Below the pieces are notes generated by a model. It saw only the letters and a program-made list of their open reading frames with translations, did not search any database and had not been told where the DNA came from. A stretch of 50,001 bases of DNA from Devosiaceae bacterium (GTDB lineage Bacteria; Pseudomonadota; Alphaproteobacteria; Rhizobiales; Devosiaceae). The stretch spans positions 1 through 50,001 of the forward strand of contig JAKISW010000022.1 of NCBI GenBank assembly GCA_021648375.1, in the 5' to 3' direction. Positions 32,701-40,607 of this stretch are shown here, piece after piece. Made by a program: the position numbers and the translations under genes. Every line of letters starts with the position of its first letter. Positions within the stretch are counted from its first letter, which is position 1.

Positions 32701-32722
32701 GGGGCAGGACCTATTAAATTCA
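32701..32722 (-). repeat. Interspersed repeat copy overlapping the mipZ stop
   Basis: GGGGCAGGACCTATTAAATT then CA, one mismatch to the core. It fills the whole gap between two convergent genes. On the minus strand its TGA is the stop codon of mipZ, the same TGA that ends the remnant frame at 13370. Confidence 0.8.
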
Positions 32723-33631
32723 ACTGGATTTGGGCATCATATGATCAAATACCAGCGGACCTTCTTCTCTGGATTTGGACCATAACTGCCGAGCCTCTTT
32801 GCGGTTTTTTGCGCGATTGCTCACCGGAAGGTGCAACGCATCGACCAGAGCGCGATACTCCTTATGGGCACTCATATTAGACATGGTTGCCATATTGCCA
32901 ATGCCCGGATCATCCAAGGGATCAAATACACTCATCCCGATGGGAAACAGCGAACGAAAAATTACCCGCTCACCAATTCCATTGGCCACACGCGCCCCGA
33001 GCCGAGTAGCCAACTGCTCAATTCCGGTTTGGACCAGACGCATATTTCGCGATGACAGCATGGAAATACGATTGCGCGCCAATACCCAGTCGATGGTTTG
33101 GCCATCAATGGCCAGCCTTTCTTTACGGGCCCGCTGCACAAGGCGCGCATAATGGCTCAACTCCCTTGGCTCTCCGCTCTCAGGATCTATCCGCGCCAGA
33201 ACATTCAAATCCAGCAGACTGTCATTTAGCGGCGTAACAAGAGTGTCAGCCAGAGAATGGGCAAGCCGGGTAAGATTTGTGTCGAATCCGGGCGTATCAA
33301 TCACCAGAAAATCAAAATCATCTTCGACTTCGCTGACCGCATGCCCAAAAACTTCAAATTCCTCGCGATGGTTTTGCGAAACGGAATCACCTGTTGAAAC
33401 CGGCAGATGATAATGCGTGCTAAGGGGCAGTTTCAGATCGTGGGACTTTGCCCACGCAACCCGATTGCGGATATATTGAGTTAAAGTCTGCTGCCGGCTG
33501 TCCACGTCAATCGTAGCTACTCTAAAACCCTGATACAACAAATATATAGCCAGGTGAAACGCAGTGGTAGACTTTCCCGAGCCACCCTTTTCGTTCCCCA
33601 GAACTATTACATGCGCCCCGTTTTCCCTCAT
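32720..33631 (-). CDS. mipZ: Division plane positioning ATPase MipZ (ParA family)
   Basis: MipZ forms a gradient from ParB at the poles and blocks FtsZ assembly there, placing the division site; it is an alphaproteobacterial ParA/MinD-type ATPase. 303 residues from ATG 33631, which has GGAGAG upstream; the frame's extension to 33787 is rejected. The deviant Walker A GNEKGGSGKSTTAFHLA is near the start, followed by ATIDVDSRQQTLTQYIRNR, VIDTPGFDTNLTRLAHSLADTLVTPLNDSLLDLN, and the C-terminal FRSLFPIGMSVFDPLDD...SMSAHKEYRAL pattern (here MSNMSAHKEYRAL). The last residues and stop fall in the interspersed repeat, so the original C-terminus may have been altered. Upstream, 33632-33874 has no gene. 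Confidence 0.93.
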   Translation of the reverse strand: MRENGAHVIVLGNEKGGSGKSTTAFHLAIYLLYQGFRVATIDVDSRQQTLTQYIRNRVAWAKSHDLKLPLSTHYHLPVSTGDSVSQNHREEFEVFGHAVSEVEDDFDFLVIDTPGFDTNLTRLAHSLADTLVTPLNDSLLDLNVLARIDPESGEPRELSHYARLVQRARKERLAIDGQTIDWVLARNRISMLSSRNMRLVQTGIEQLATRLGARVANGIGERVIFRSLFPIGMSVFDPLDDPGIGNMATMSNMSAHKEYRALVDALHLPVSNRAKNRKEARQLWSKSREEGPLVFDHMMPKSS

Positions 33632-33874
33632 ATTGCTCTCCGCTTGCAAGCTTTTACAACAGCGGCGCAAAGCCAGCCATTTCAAAAACTCAACAACAAA
33701 ACTAAAGGTCTGGTCTTGAAATCTCAAAACCAACAGCGACCCCTGCCCCCGCGAATAAACATAGAACTTAAAGCAAATCATAAACAAGAGATCAGCGCAA
33801 TAGATTGTCCAAGATGCTTAACACCAAATGCAATGTTTAAGCAGATTGTTTTCCAAGATCAAAAATTTCCAATC

Positions 33875-34297
33875 TCAAATCAACCCCAATTCGGCCAACT
33901 CCGTTGCCAGAGCTGGATCATTACCAGATCCATCATCAGGATTAAGATCCGTCGGTGCATCTTTGGATAAAAGATATCGCCACCCCTGAAATGCCCGTTT
34001 TGGCAGCGGAACAGTTCTTATTAATTCCGGCTGCAAAACAATATCACAACAGGTTTTTCCATTATGATCTGTTGTCGAAATCAGCGCGGCAATCGGCTGT
34101 CGGCATCGAATTGTGCCCTTGATTACCCAGAATAAAGAACCTTTTCCTACAACTTCCTCGCTGCGTTTCGGCCTCATCCGGGTTCTGTGCACGTGAAATT
34201 CTCCCTCCATTCCTGAAACTGTTACAAGCCGGTTTTCCCGGTGTAACTGCAACTGCCGGACAGAAGAAATTCCCACACATAATTTAATCAAATGCAC
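33875..34297 (-). CDS. DUF1489 family protein
   Basis: A 140-residue protein of a family almost confined to alphaproteobacteria, function unknown. It starts at GTG 34297 (after AGGGGATGGTTCA) with HLIKLCVGISSVRQL. The core contains HVHRTRMRPKRSEEVVGKGSLFWVIKGTIRCRQPI, the family signature T-R-x-x-P-x-R-x-x-E...GS-x-Y/F-W-V-I-K-G. A later block, LQPELIRTVPLPKRAFQGWRYL, also fits. The C-terminal 25 residues are acidic. It lies 17 bases downstream of the GST gene on the same strand. There are no recognisable catalytic residues. Confidence 0.85.
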   Translation of the reverse strand: MHLIKLCVGISSVRQLQLHRENRLVTVSGMEGEFHVHRTRMRPKRSEEVVGKGSLFWVIKGTIRCRQPIAALISTTDHNGKTCCDIVLQPELIRTVPLPKRAFQGWRYLLSKDAPTDLNPDDGSGNDPALATELAELGLI

Positions 34298-34314
34298 TGA
34301 ACCATCCCCTTCAT

Positions 34315-34977
34315 TTAGTCAGTATTTGCCTGAACGAAGTCAATTTCATCCTCTTCCACGATCCAGCTTTCTTTCAATGCATCCCGGTGCCATTCATCAA
34401 AGGCCTTCAGGGCAAAAATGGCAGCAAAATACTCTCTCAACTGGTTGGAAACAGGAATTTCATAGGTTTTAATCCTAACCGCAACCGGAGCGAACATCGC
34501 ATCGGCAGCGCAGAAATTACCGAATAAAAAATCCCCTTTTGAATTATCAAGATGGGTGCATAACAACTTCTCAAGCACCTCCATATCATGAGAAATTTCT
34601 TTTTGAGAAATCCTGCCCGGATAAGAAGCCCTTAAATTCATTGGTGCTGCATTTCTTAAAGCACTAAAACCCGCATGCATTTTTGAGGCTGCAACCCTTG
34701 CCATTGCCCGCTCATTTATATCGTTTGGCCAAATATTTTTATCCGGAAATTTCTCGGCCAGATATTCAATGATTGCCAGAGTTTCACCAACAACCAATTC
34801 ACCATCTTCCAGAACAGGAACAAATCCAAACGGTGTGCGGTCCACAATCTTCTGTTTCCAGTTTTCGCCATTAAGAAGTAGCATTTCCTCTTCAAACTCA
34901 ATGTCAAAATGCTTTAAAACCAGCCATGGACGCAATGACCAACTGGAATAATTTTTATTTCCAAGCAACAGCTTCAT
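34315..34977 (-). CDS. Glutathione S-transferase family protein
   Basis: A 220-residue GST-fold protein. The thioredoxin-like N-domain begins MKLLLGNKNYSSWSLRPWLVLKHF, with the SSWSLRPW stretch at the glutathione-activating Ser position, and includes the cis-Pro in PFGFVPVLEDGELVVGETLAIIEYLAEKFPD. The all-helical C-domain covers about 90-215. The SSWSxRPW form is shared with a GST subgroup of unknown substrate. ATG 34977 follows GGAG by a good distance; the upstream start at 35025 would read through the terminator hairpin. Downstream it is coupled to DUF1489. Confidence 0.88.
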   Translation of the reverse strand: MKLLLGNKNYSSWSLRPWLVLKHFDIEFEEEMLLLNGENWKQKIVDRTPFGFVPVLEDGELVVGETLAIIEYLAEKFPDKNIWPNDINERAMARVAASKMHAGFSALRNAAPMNLRASYPGRISQKEISHDMEVLEKLLCTHLDNSKGDFLFGNFCAADAMFAPVAVRIKTYEIPVSNQLREYFAAIFALKAFDEWHRDALKESWIVEEDEIDFVQANTD

Positions 34978-34989
34978 CTTCAACTCCAT

Positions 34990-35012
34990 AAAAAAAGCGC
35001 CCAAAGGGCGCT
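34990..35012 (-). terminator. Intrinsic terminator of the 33-residue peptide gene
   Basis: On the minus strand: AGCGCCC-TTT-GGGCGCT followed by seven U. It sits between the small peptide gene and gst, only a few bases before the gst ribosome binding site. It must therefore insulate or attenuate gst from upstream transcription. Confidence 0.85.
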
Positions 35013-35043
35013 GCTCAAAAAACAAAAAATCTAAGTAGCCTAC

Positions 35044-35145
35044 CTACCCACCCGAAAGGGCTGAGACCACAAAGCCAAATCCAACAAGACATAGAAATGT
35101 CCAACTTGCCGTACGCCAACAAACATTCTTGACCTGATCCTGCAT
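35044..35145 (-). CDS. Putative 33-residue single-span membrane peptide
   Basis: ATG 35145 has GGGGGACT about 6 bases upstream. The peptide starts MQDQVKNVCWRTASW and ends TFLCLVGFGFVVSALSGG: a short polar, basic head followed by one hydrophobic span of about 17 residues. A strong terminator lies 32 bases after its stop, so it looks like a complete small transcription unit between mgtE and gst. I recognise no family. A 72-codon frame (35233-35015) overlaps it in another phase but lacks a ribosome binding site. An alternative reading is a leader peptide with an attenuator for gst. Confidence 0.5.
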   Translation of the reverse strand: MQDQVKNVCWRTASWTFLCLVGFGFVVSALSGG

Positions 35146-35330
35146 ATATTAGTCCCCCGACTAAGGTGTTATCAAAACATACCCGCCAATTCAGCGATAC
35201 TTTAATAAACAGCAGCGAGATTTCTCCTCGCATTAATCATTCTTTAACCAACCCAAAGCATTCGCGCAATATACAAATTTGTCACAGTGGAAAACTTTTT
35301 GTCACCTCCAAATTCCCCTATCCAAATATT

Positions 35331-36761
35331 CTAAACCAGACCAAACCACATGGCGGCAAGGCTCAAGAATACGAAAAAACCCACAACATCGGTAACCGTG
35401 GTTACAAAGGCGCTGGAAGCAACCGCCGGATCAGCCCCGAACTTGTTCAGACCCAAAGGAATTAAAATTCCAGAAACTCCAGCTGCCAGCATATTGACGA
35501 TCATGGCAATTCCAATCACCAGACCAAGGGCAATATTTGCAAACCAGATCGCCGTAACCAAACCCGTTATCAGGGCAAAAATCACTCCATTGGCCAACCC
35601 GACAAATGTTTCGCGCACAATCAATCGACGGATATTAAACTGATCAAGCTCTCTTGTTGAAATGGCGCGCACGGTAACCGTCATAGTCTGAATTCCCGCA
35701 TTCCCCCCCATAGAGGCAACGATGGGCATAAGAACTGCCAAAGCCACCATCTGCTGCAGGCTGGCATCGAACATTCCAATAACAAATGAAGCAAGCACTG
35801 CGGTGACAAGATTTATCAGCAACCATGTTATGCGCGACTTTACCGCCTCGAAAACATTGTCGGAAATTTCTTCACTTCCAACCCCGGCCAGGTGCAAAAT
35901 GTCTTCTTCCGCTTCCAGATGAATTACATCGAGCATGTCATCAACGGTCAAAATTCCCACCATGCGGTTTTCTTCGTCAACGACAGCAACTTCCACCAGA
36001 TCAAAACGCTCAAACACCCGCGCGGCATCTTCCTGATCTTCGCTGGCTGAAACCTCAATTACCTCATCCACCATTATTTGAGAAATTTTATGGCCTCGTT
36101 GCGCCCGCAATATCCTGTCCAATGGCACTGTGCCCAGCAAAACCTGTTGCTCATTGACCACATAAAGCTGGTGAAATTCATCCGGAAGATCATCGCTAAA
36201 ACGCATATAATCTATGGTCTGCCCCACATTCCAATGGGGGGGAATAGCAACGAATTCTGTTTGCATCCGCCTCCCGGCGGTTTCTTCAGGAAAATCCAGA
36301 GAACGGCGCAGAGACAGGCGCTCAAATTCAGGCACCAGAGCAAGAATTGCATCCCGGTCGATCTCATCCATATCCTCAAGAATGAAAACCGCATCATCCG
36401 AATCAATTTCTGTGACACCACGGGCAATCTCGGTGTTTGGTAATTGCTCAATCAATTCAAGGCGAACCGCCTCATCAACTTCTGTCAGAGAAGAATAGTC
36501 AAAATCCTCTCCCAGCAATTGAATAAGAGCCAAGCGCTGGTCAGCGCTGATCGCTTCTAATATGTCTCCAAAATCCGCTTCCGGAACCCCGGCAAACATT
36601 TTTCGCAATTCATCGCTATTATTTGCCTCTATCAGCTCGCAGACATTTTTAATCCACTCATCATTGAGCCGATCCTGATCGGTGCGCCAGGGGGATTTCC
36701 TTGGTGAGGATTTCCTTGGCCTGCTGATCGGATTTTTTGAATTTTCCAAAGCTTCATTCAT
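35331..36761 (-). CDS. mgtE: Magnesium transporter MgtE
   Basis: A Mg2+-gated magnesium channel of the inner membrane, 476 residues. After a basic, Ser/Pro/Arg-rich leader come the MgtE_N helical domain (about 38-140, ANNSDELRKMFAGVPEADFGDILEAI) and two CBS domains (about 145-270, with RRMQTEFVAIPPHWNVGQTIDYMR and RMVGILTVDDMLDVIHLEAEEDI). Five membrane helices follow (about 290-476), with pore segment VLMPIVASMGGNAGIQT and the closing AVASSAFVTTVTDVVGFFVF. Acidic N/CBS surfaces fit the Mg2+-sensing role. I see no magnesium riboswitch in the 185 bases upstream, which contain the acsA terminator. Confidence 0.95.
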   Translation of the reverse strand: MNEALENSKNPISRPRKSSPRKSPWRTDQDRLNDEWIKNVCELIEANNSDELRKMFAGVPEADFGDILEAISADQRLALIQLLGEDFDYSSLTEVDEAVRLELIEQLPNTEIARGVTEIDSDDAVFILEDMDEIDRDAILALVPEFERLSLRRSLDFPEETAGRRMQTEFVAIPPHWNVGQTIDYMRFSDDLPDEFHQLYVVNEQQVLLGTVPLDRILRAQRGHKISQIMVDEVIEVSASEDQEDAARVFERFDLVEVAVVDEENRMVGILTVDDMLDVIHLEAEEDILHLAGVGSEEISDNVFEAVKSRITWLLINLVTAVLASFVIGMFDASLQQMVALAVLMPIVASMGGNAGIQTMTVTVRAISTRELDQFNIRRLIVRETFVGLANGVIFALITGLVTAIWFANIALGLVIGIAMIVNMLAAGVSGILIPLGLNKFGADPAVASSAFVTTVTDVVGFFVFLSLAAMWFGLV

Positions 36762-36874
36762 AAGGACATATCCCGGTTACAGCCAATGCGACTCATATTC
36801 TTTTACAGCACCCATAAGATGAATTGAACCGCTGGAGCGGCTTCAGGATAATCATGCCCAGCATCACAAATCAC

Positions 36875-36904
36875 AAAAACCCGACCAATTTTTGGCCGGG
36901 TTTT
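36875..36904 (-). terminator. Intrinsic terminator after acsA
   Basis: On the minus strand: AAAACCCGGCCAA, a 3-base loop, and TTGGTCGGGTTTT with one mismatched pair inside the stem, ending in five U. It lies 43 bases beyond the acsA stop and closes the liv-acsA unit before mgtE. The arms could work on both strands. Confidence 0.85.
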
Positions 36905-36946
36905 GCTTGATATTAAACAACAGGTTTGATGTTTTAAAAAAACCCG

Positions 36947-38893
36947 TTACCGGTTTTTGCGATTGGCAATCAGATCATCAACAACTCCCGGATCCGCCAA
37001 AGTCGAGGTATCCCCAAGGTTTGAATAGTCGTTTTCTGCAACCTTGCGCAAAATCCGTCGCATAATTTTCCCCGAGCGGGTTTTTGGCAATCCGGGAGCA
37101 AATTGCAACAGATCAGGGGTACAAATCGGCCCGATTTCTTTTCGAACCCAACCCCTTAATTCTTTTGCCAGATCATCGGAGGGAGCCTCTCCACTCATCA
37201 ATGTGACATAACAATATATGCCCTGCCCTTTAATGTCGTGGGGATAGCCAACCACCGCCGCTTCGGAAACTTTTGGATGGGAAACCAAAGCGCTTTCAAT
37301 TTCCGCTGTGCCCATTCGGTGCCCGGAAACGTTGAGCACATCATCAACCCGACCGGTAATCCAATAATAGCCGTCCGCATCGCGACGCACCCCGTCTCCG
37401 GTAAAATAGTACCCCTTATATTCTTCAAAATATGTGGAAACGAAACGCTTGTGATCTCCATAAACCGAGCGCATTTGTCCCGGCCAGCTATCACGAATGG
37501 CCAAAACCCCCTCCGCTTCCATCGCTGTGATTTCCTCACCACTTTTTGGATCAAGAATAACCGGTTGCACCCCAAAAAACGCCTTGGTTGCCGAACCGGG
37601 TTTGGTGGGAGTTGCTGCGGGAAATGCAGTTATCATCGACCCACCGGTTTCAGTCTGCCACCAGCTGTCAATCAGCACACATTTGGAGCGGCCAACCTTT
37701 GTATAATACCAGTTCCAGGCTTCCGGGTTTATCGGCTCACCAACAGTGCCAATCACCTTCAAAGATGAAAGGTCAGCCCCGTCCACGAACTGATCCCCTG
37801 CCCCCATCAAAGCCCGAATTGCCGTAGGTGCCGAATGGAAAATATTGATTTTATGCTTGTCAACAATTTGCCAGAAGCGCGAAGCATCCGGGTAATTTGG
37901 CACCCCTTCAAACATCACAGTGGTTGCCCCATTAGCCAGCGGACCATAGACAACATACGAATGACCGGTAACCCAGCCCACATCAGCAGTGCACCAGTAA
38001 ACCTCCCCCTGATGATAATCAAAGTTCAGCTGATGAGCCAATGAAGCATAGGTAAGATAGCCGCCCGATGTGTGCAAAACACCCTTAGGTTTGCCGGTGG
38101 AGCCGGAGGTATAAAGAATGAATAACGGATCTTCAGCGTTCATTGTTTCGGGTTCACAAATATCTGAAACCACTTCCATTTCTTCATGCAGCCAGACATC
38201 GCGACCCTCAGCCATATCCACATTGCCGCCGGTATTTTTTACCACCAGCACATTTTCAACCTGATCAGCGATTTTTAAGGCCGCATCCACATTGGATTTA
38301 AGCGGCACATGCTTGCCCGCGCGCCTTCCCTGATCAGCAGTTATGACAAAGTTGGAATCACAATTTATGATACGACCAGCCAGCGCCTCTGGGGAAAACC
38401 CGCCAAATACAACCGAATGAACAGCCCCAATGCGCGCACAGGCCAGCATGGCAAAGGCAGCCTCCGGGATCATCGGCATATATATAGTTACCCTGTCGCC
38501 TTTTTTGACACCAAGCTTTTTCAGCACATTGGCAAAACGGCAAACGCTATTGTGCAATTCATTATACGTTATGGTCCGACTTGGCTCATTTGGTTCGTCC
38601 GGCTCCCAGATTATGGCCGTTTTGTCTCCAAGACTTGTCAGATGGCGGTCGATGCAGTTGGCAGCGACGTTTAATTCACCGTCCTCAAACCATTTCACAG
38701 ATACATCAGGATATTCAAAACTGGTGTTTTTAACCTTGGTAAAAGGCTTTATCCAATCCAGTCTTTTTGCCTGCTCAGCCCAAAACCCATCCGGGTCGGC
38801 AATCGAGCGCGCATACATTTCTTCATATTGTTCAGCCGTAACGTGGGTGTTTTCAACAATATTTTTTGGTGGATTGAATATTTCCTTGTGCAT
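36947..38893 (-). CDS. acsA: Acetyl-CoA synthetase
   Basis: An AMP-forming acetate:CoA ligase that lets the cell use acetate. 648 residues, the usual length. Adenylation motifs: FILYTSGSTGKPKGVLHTSG, DSWWQTETGG (acetate-pocket Trp included), YYFTGDGVRRDADGYYWITGRVDDVLNVSGHRMGTAEIES, and LPKTRSGKIMRRILRK near the end, where the Lys of SGK is the catalytic residue controlled by acetylation in other bacteria. It follows livF by 164 bases on the same strand and ends at a terminator. The position downstream of the liv genes and close to a RamB/ScfR-type regulator and an SSS-type kinase suggests acetate-responsive control. Confidence 0.97.
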   Translation of the reverse strand: MHKEIFNPPKNIVENTHVTAEQYEEMYARSIADPDGFWAEQAKRLDWIKPFTKVKNTSFEYPDVSVKWFEDGELNVAANCIDRHLTSLGDKTAIIWEPDEPNEPSRTITYNELHNSVCRFANVLKKLGVKKGDRVTIYMPMIPEAAFAMLACARIGAVHSVVFGGFSPEALAGRIINCDSNFVITADQGRRAGKHVPLKSNVDAALKIADQVENVLVVKNTGGNVDMAEGRDVWLHEEMEVVSDICEPETMNAEDPLFILYTSGSTGKPKGVLHTSGGYLTYASLAHQLNFDYHQGEVYWCTADVGWVTGHSYVVYGPLANGATTVMFEGVPNYPDASRFWQIVDKHKINIFHSAPTAIRALMGAGDQFVDGADLSSLKVIGTVGEPINPEAWNWYYTKVGRSKCVLIDSWWQTETGGSMITAFPAATPTKPGSATKAFFGVQPVILDPKSGEEITAMEAEGVLAIRDSWPGQMRSVYGDHKRFVSTYFEEYKGYYFTGDGVRRDADGYYWITGRVDDVLNVSGHRMGTAEIESALVSHPKVSEAAVVGYPHDIKGQGIYCYVTLMSGEAPSDDLAKELRGWVRKEIGPICTPDLLQFAPGLPKTRSGKIMRRILRKVAENDYSNLGDTSTLADPGVVDDLIANRKNR

Positions 38894-39057
38894 TTTTCTG
38901 CCCGTTTTCTTTTTGAATTTTCTGTAGGGGACTTAGGGGCCTGAGCATAGCTCACGATTAAACCGACCTCCAAGCCCACTCAATAAAATAAGCTTCATAG
39001 GGTTCATTTAACGCTGTAAATAAAAATAATCCAGTGCCAGGCCTTAAGTATCAAGTC

Positions 39058-39837
39058 CTAAATCATCAGATATTCATGCCGCAATTCTTCACTATCCAAC
39101 ACCTCTTTCGCCGTACCGGTAAATGCCACAAGCCCCGTATCAAGAATAACCGCCTTATCCGCAAGTTTTAAGGCTGCAACCACATTTTGCTCAACGATAA
39201 TGGTTGTGATTCCAAGCTCCTTGATTTCCTTGAGAATTTTTTCAATTTCCTCAACGATAACCGGCGCCAGCCCTTCATAAGGCTCATCAAGCAACAGCAA
39301 TTTCACATCTCTGGACAATGCCCTGGCGATAGCCAGCATTTGCTGCTCGCCTCCTGATAAGGTCACACCATCTTGTTTGCGCCGTTCAGCCAGCCTTGGA
39401 AAATGTCCATAAATTTTCTCAATTTCCCAGCCATGCCCGTCTGCAACCCGTGCAAGTTGAATATTTTCTTCAACCGTCAGTCCTTCGATAATCCGGCGAT
39501 CCTCCGGCACCAACTGGATTCCACTAAGCGCCGCCTCATGCACCTTCATATTGTGTAAAGGCTGGCCATCAAGCCATATTTCACCCTGTTTCAGCATTGG
39601 GTCGTCCGTGCGTGCTATGGCCCGTAACGCAGAGGTTTTTCCAGCCCCGTTACGACCCAGCAGAGCAAGAATTTCTCCCTTGTTCAGTTCCAGAGAAACC
39701 CCCTGCACAATATAACTTTCACCATAATAGGCATGAATATCTTTGGCGCGGAAAAACCTGTCCGATGATGTTTGTTTAGCAGGACTGCCCCCACCAGCGC
39801 TTTCAACTGCCGTATCCCCGCTCGCATTATTACTCAT
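39058..39837 (-). CDS. livF: Branched-chain amino acid-type ABC transporter ATPase LivF
   Basis: One of two ATPases of a HAAT-family importer. 259 residues with Walker A LGRNGAGKTSALRAI, signature LSGGEQQMLAIARAL and Walker B LLLLDEPYEGLAP (DEPxEGLAP is the LivF form). A Gly/Ser-rich leader of about 28 residues precedes the domain. Its ATG overlaps the livG stop (ATGA). The ligand of the whole system need not be a branched-chain amino acid; neighbouring acsA hints at an organic acid or amide that feeds acetyl-CoA. Confidence 0.93.
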   Translation of the reverse strand: MSNNASGDTAVESAGGGSPAKQTSSDRFFRAKDIHAYYGESYIVQGVSLELNKGEILALLGRNGAGKTSALRAIARTDDPMLKQGEIWLDGQPLHNMKVHEAALSGIQLVPEDRRIIEGLTVEENIQLARVADGHGWEIEKIYGHFPRLAERRKQDGVTLSGGEQQMLAIARALSRDVKLLLLDEPYEGLAPVIVEEIEKILKEIKELGITTIIVEQNVVAALKLADKAVILDTGLVAFTGTAKEVLDSEELRHEYLMI

Positions 39838-40607
39838 TCTTGAGCTCCTCCAAGGTAGGCTTTTTTAACTTCAGGATCATTTCTTACCGTTTCCGGGTCA
39901 CCTTCGGCGATAATTCTGCCCTGGGCCAAAACTGAAATTTTGTCGGCCAGCGAAAACACCACATGCATATCATGTTCAATAATTACCTTGGTCATTCCGC
40001 GCGCCTTGATTTTTTTCAGCAGCTCAATAGTTGTATTGGTATCATGACGGGACATGCCCGCGGTTGGCTCATCCAAAAGCAATAAACGCGGATGCTGAAT
40101 TAAGCACATGGCCAGCTCCAACCGCCTCTTGTCACCACGAGACAATGACCCGGCCGGCGTTTCGAGTTCTGCCGTCATACCCACATCTTCGATAAAATGC
40201 TCGGCCTCTTGGCGGATTTCTTTTTCCTGGCCAACATTCTTCATAAAATTGAGCCTGAACGCCCCATCTCTTTTGGCAAAAGCCGGAGCCATGACATTTT
40301 CCATCACCGACAGGTCCGAGAAAATTTCAGGTGTCTGAAACACCCGGGCCACCCCGATCTGATTGATTTCATGGGGTTTCATTCCGGTAATCACCTGCCC
40401 ATCAAACACCACAGCGCCACTGGTCGGAGCCAATCTCCCCACACAAACATTAAGCAGTGTGGATTTGCCCGCTCCATTGGGACCAATTATAGCGTGGATT
40501 TTTCCCTCTTCAATCTCAAGGTCAATATCTGCGAGCGCATGTAATCCGCCAAAACGCATATGAACATCCGCAACATGCAACACAGTATTATGTTTAGCAG
40601 TAGCCAT
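39834..40607 (-). CDS. livG: Branched-chain amino acid-type ABC transporter ATPase LivG
   Basis: The second ATPase of the importer. 257 residues with Walker A IGPNGAGKSTLLNVCVGRL, the LivG-specific stretch GVARVFQTPEIFSDLSVMENVM, signature LSRGDKRRLELAMCL (an Arg in place of the second Gly of LSGG) and Walker B LLLLDEPTAGM. The final segment IAEGDPETVRNDPEVKKAYLG is the usual LivG end. The ATG directly abuts the livM stop (TAAATG), so translation is coupled. Confidence 0.93.
   Translation of the reverse strand: MATAKHNTVLHVADVHMRFGGLHALADIDLEIEEGKIHAIIGPNGAGKSTLLNVCVGRLAPTSGAVVFDGQVITGMKPHEINQIGVARVFQTPEIFSDLSVMENVMAPAFAKRDGAFRLNFMKNVGQEKEIRQEAEHFIEDVGMTAELETPAGSLSRGDKRRLELAMCLIQHPRLLLLDEPTAGMSRHDTNTTIELLKKIKARGMTKVIIEHDMHVVFSLADKISVLAQGRIIAEGDPETVRNDPEVKKAYLGGAQE

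Noticed and set aside
35015..35233. A 72-codon minus-strand frame overlapping the 33-residue peptide
   Set aside because: It has no ribosome binding site and runs through the region just before the terminator; the shorter frame has a strong Shine-Dalgarno and a coherent membrane span.
36762..36946. Magnesium riboswitch before mgtE
   Set aside because: The gap is short and mostly occupied by the acsA terminator; no M-box-like structure is apparent.
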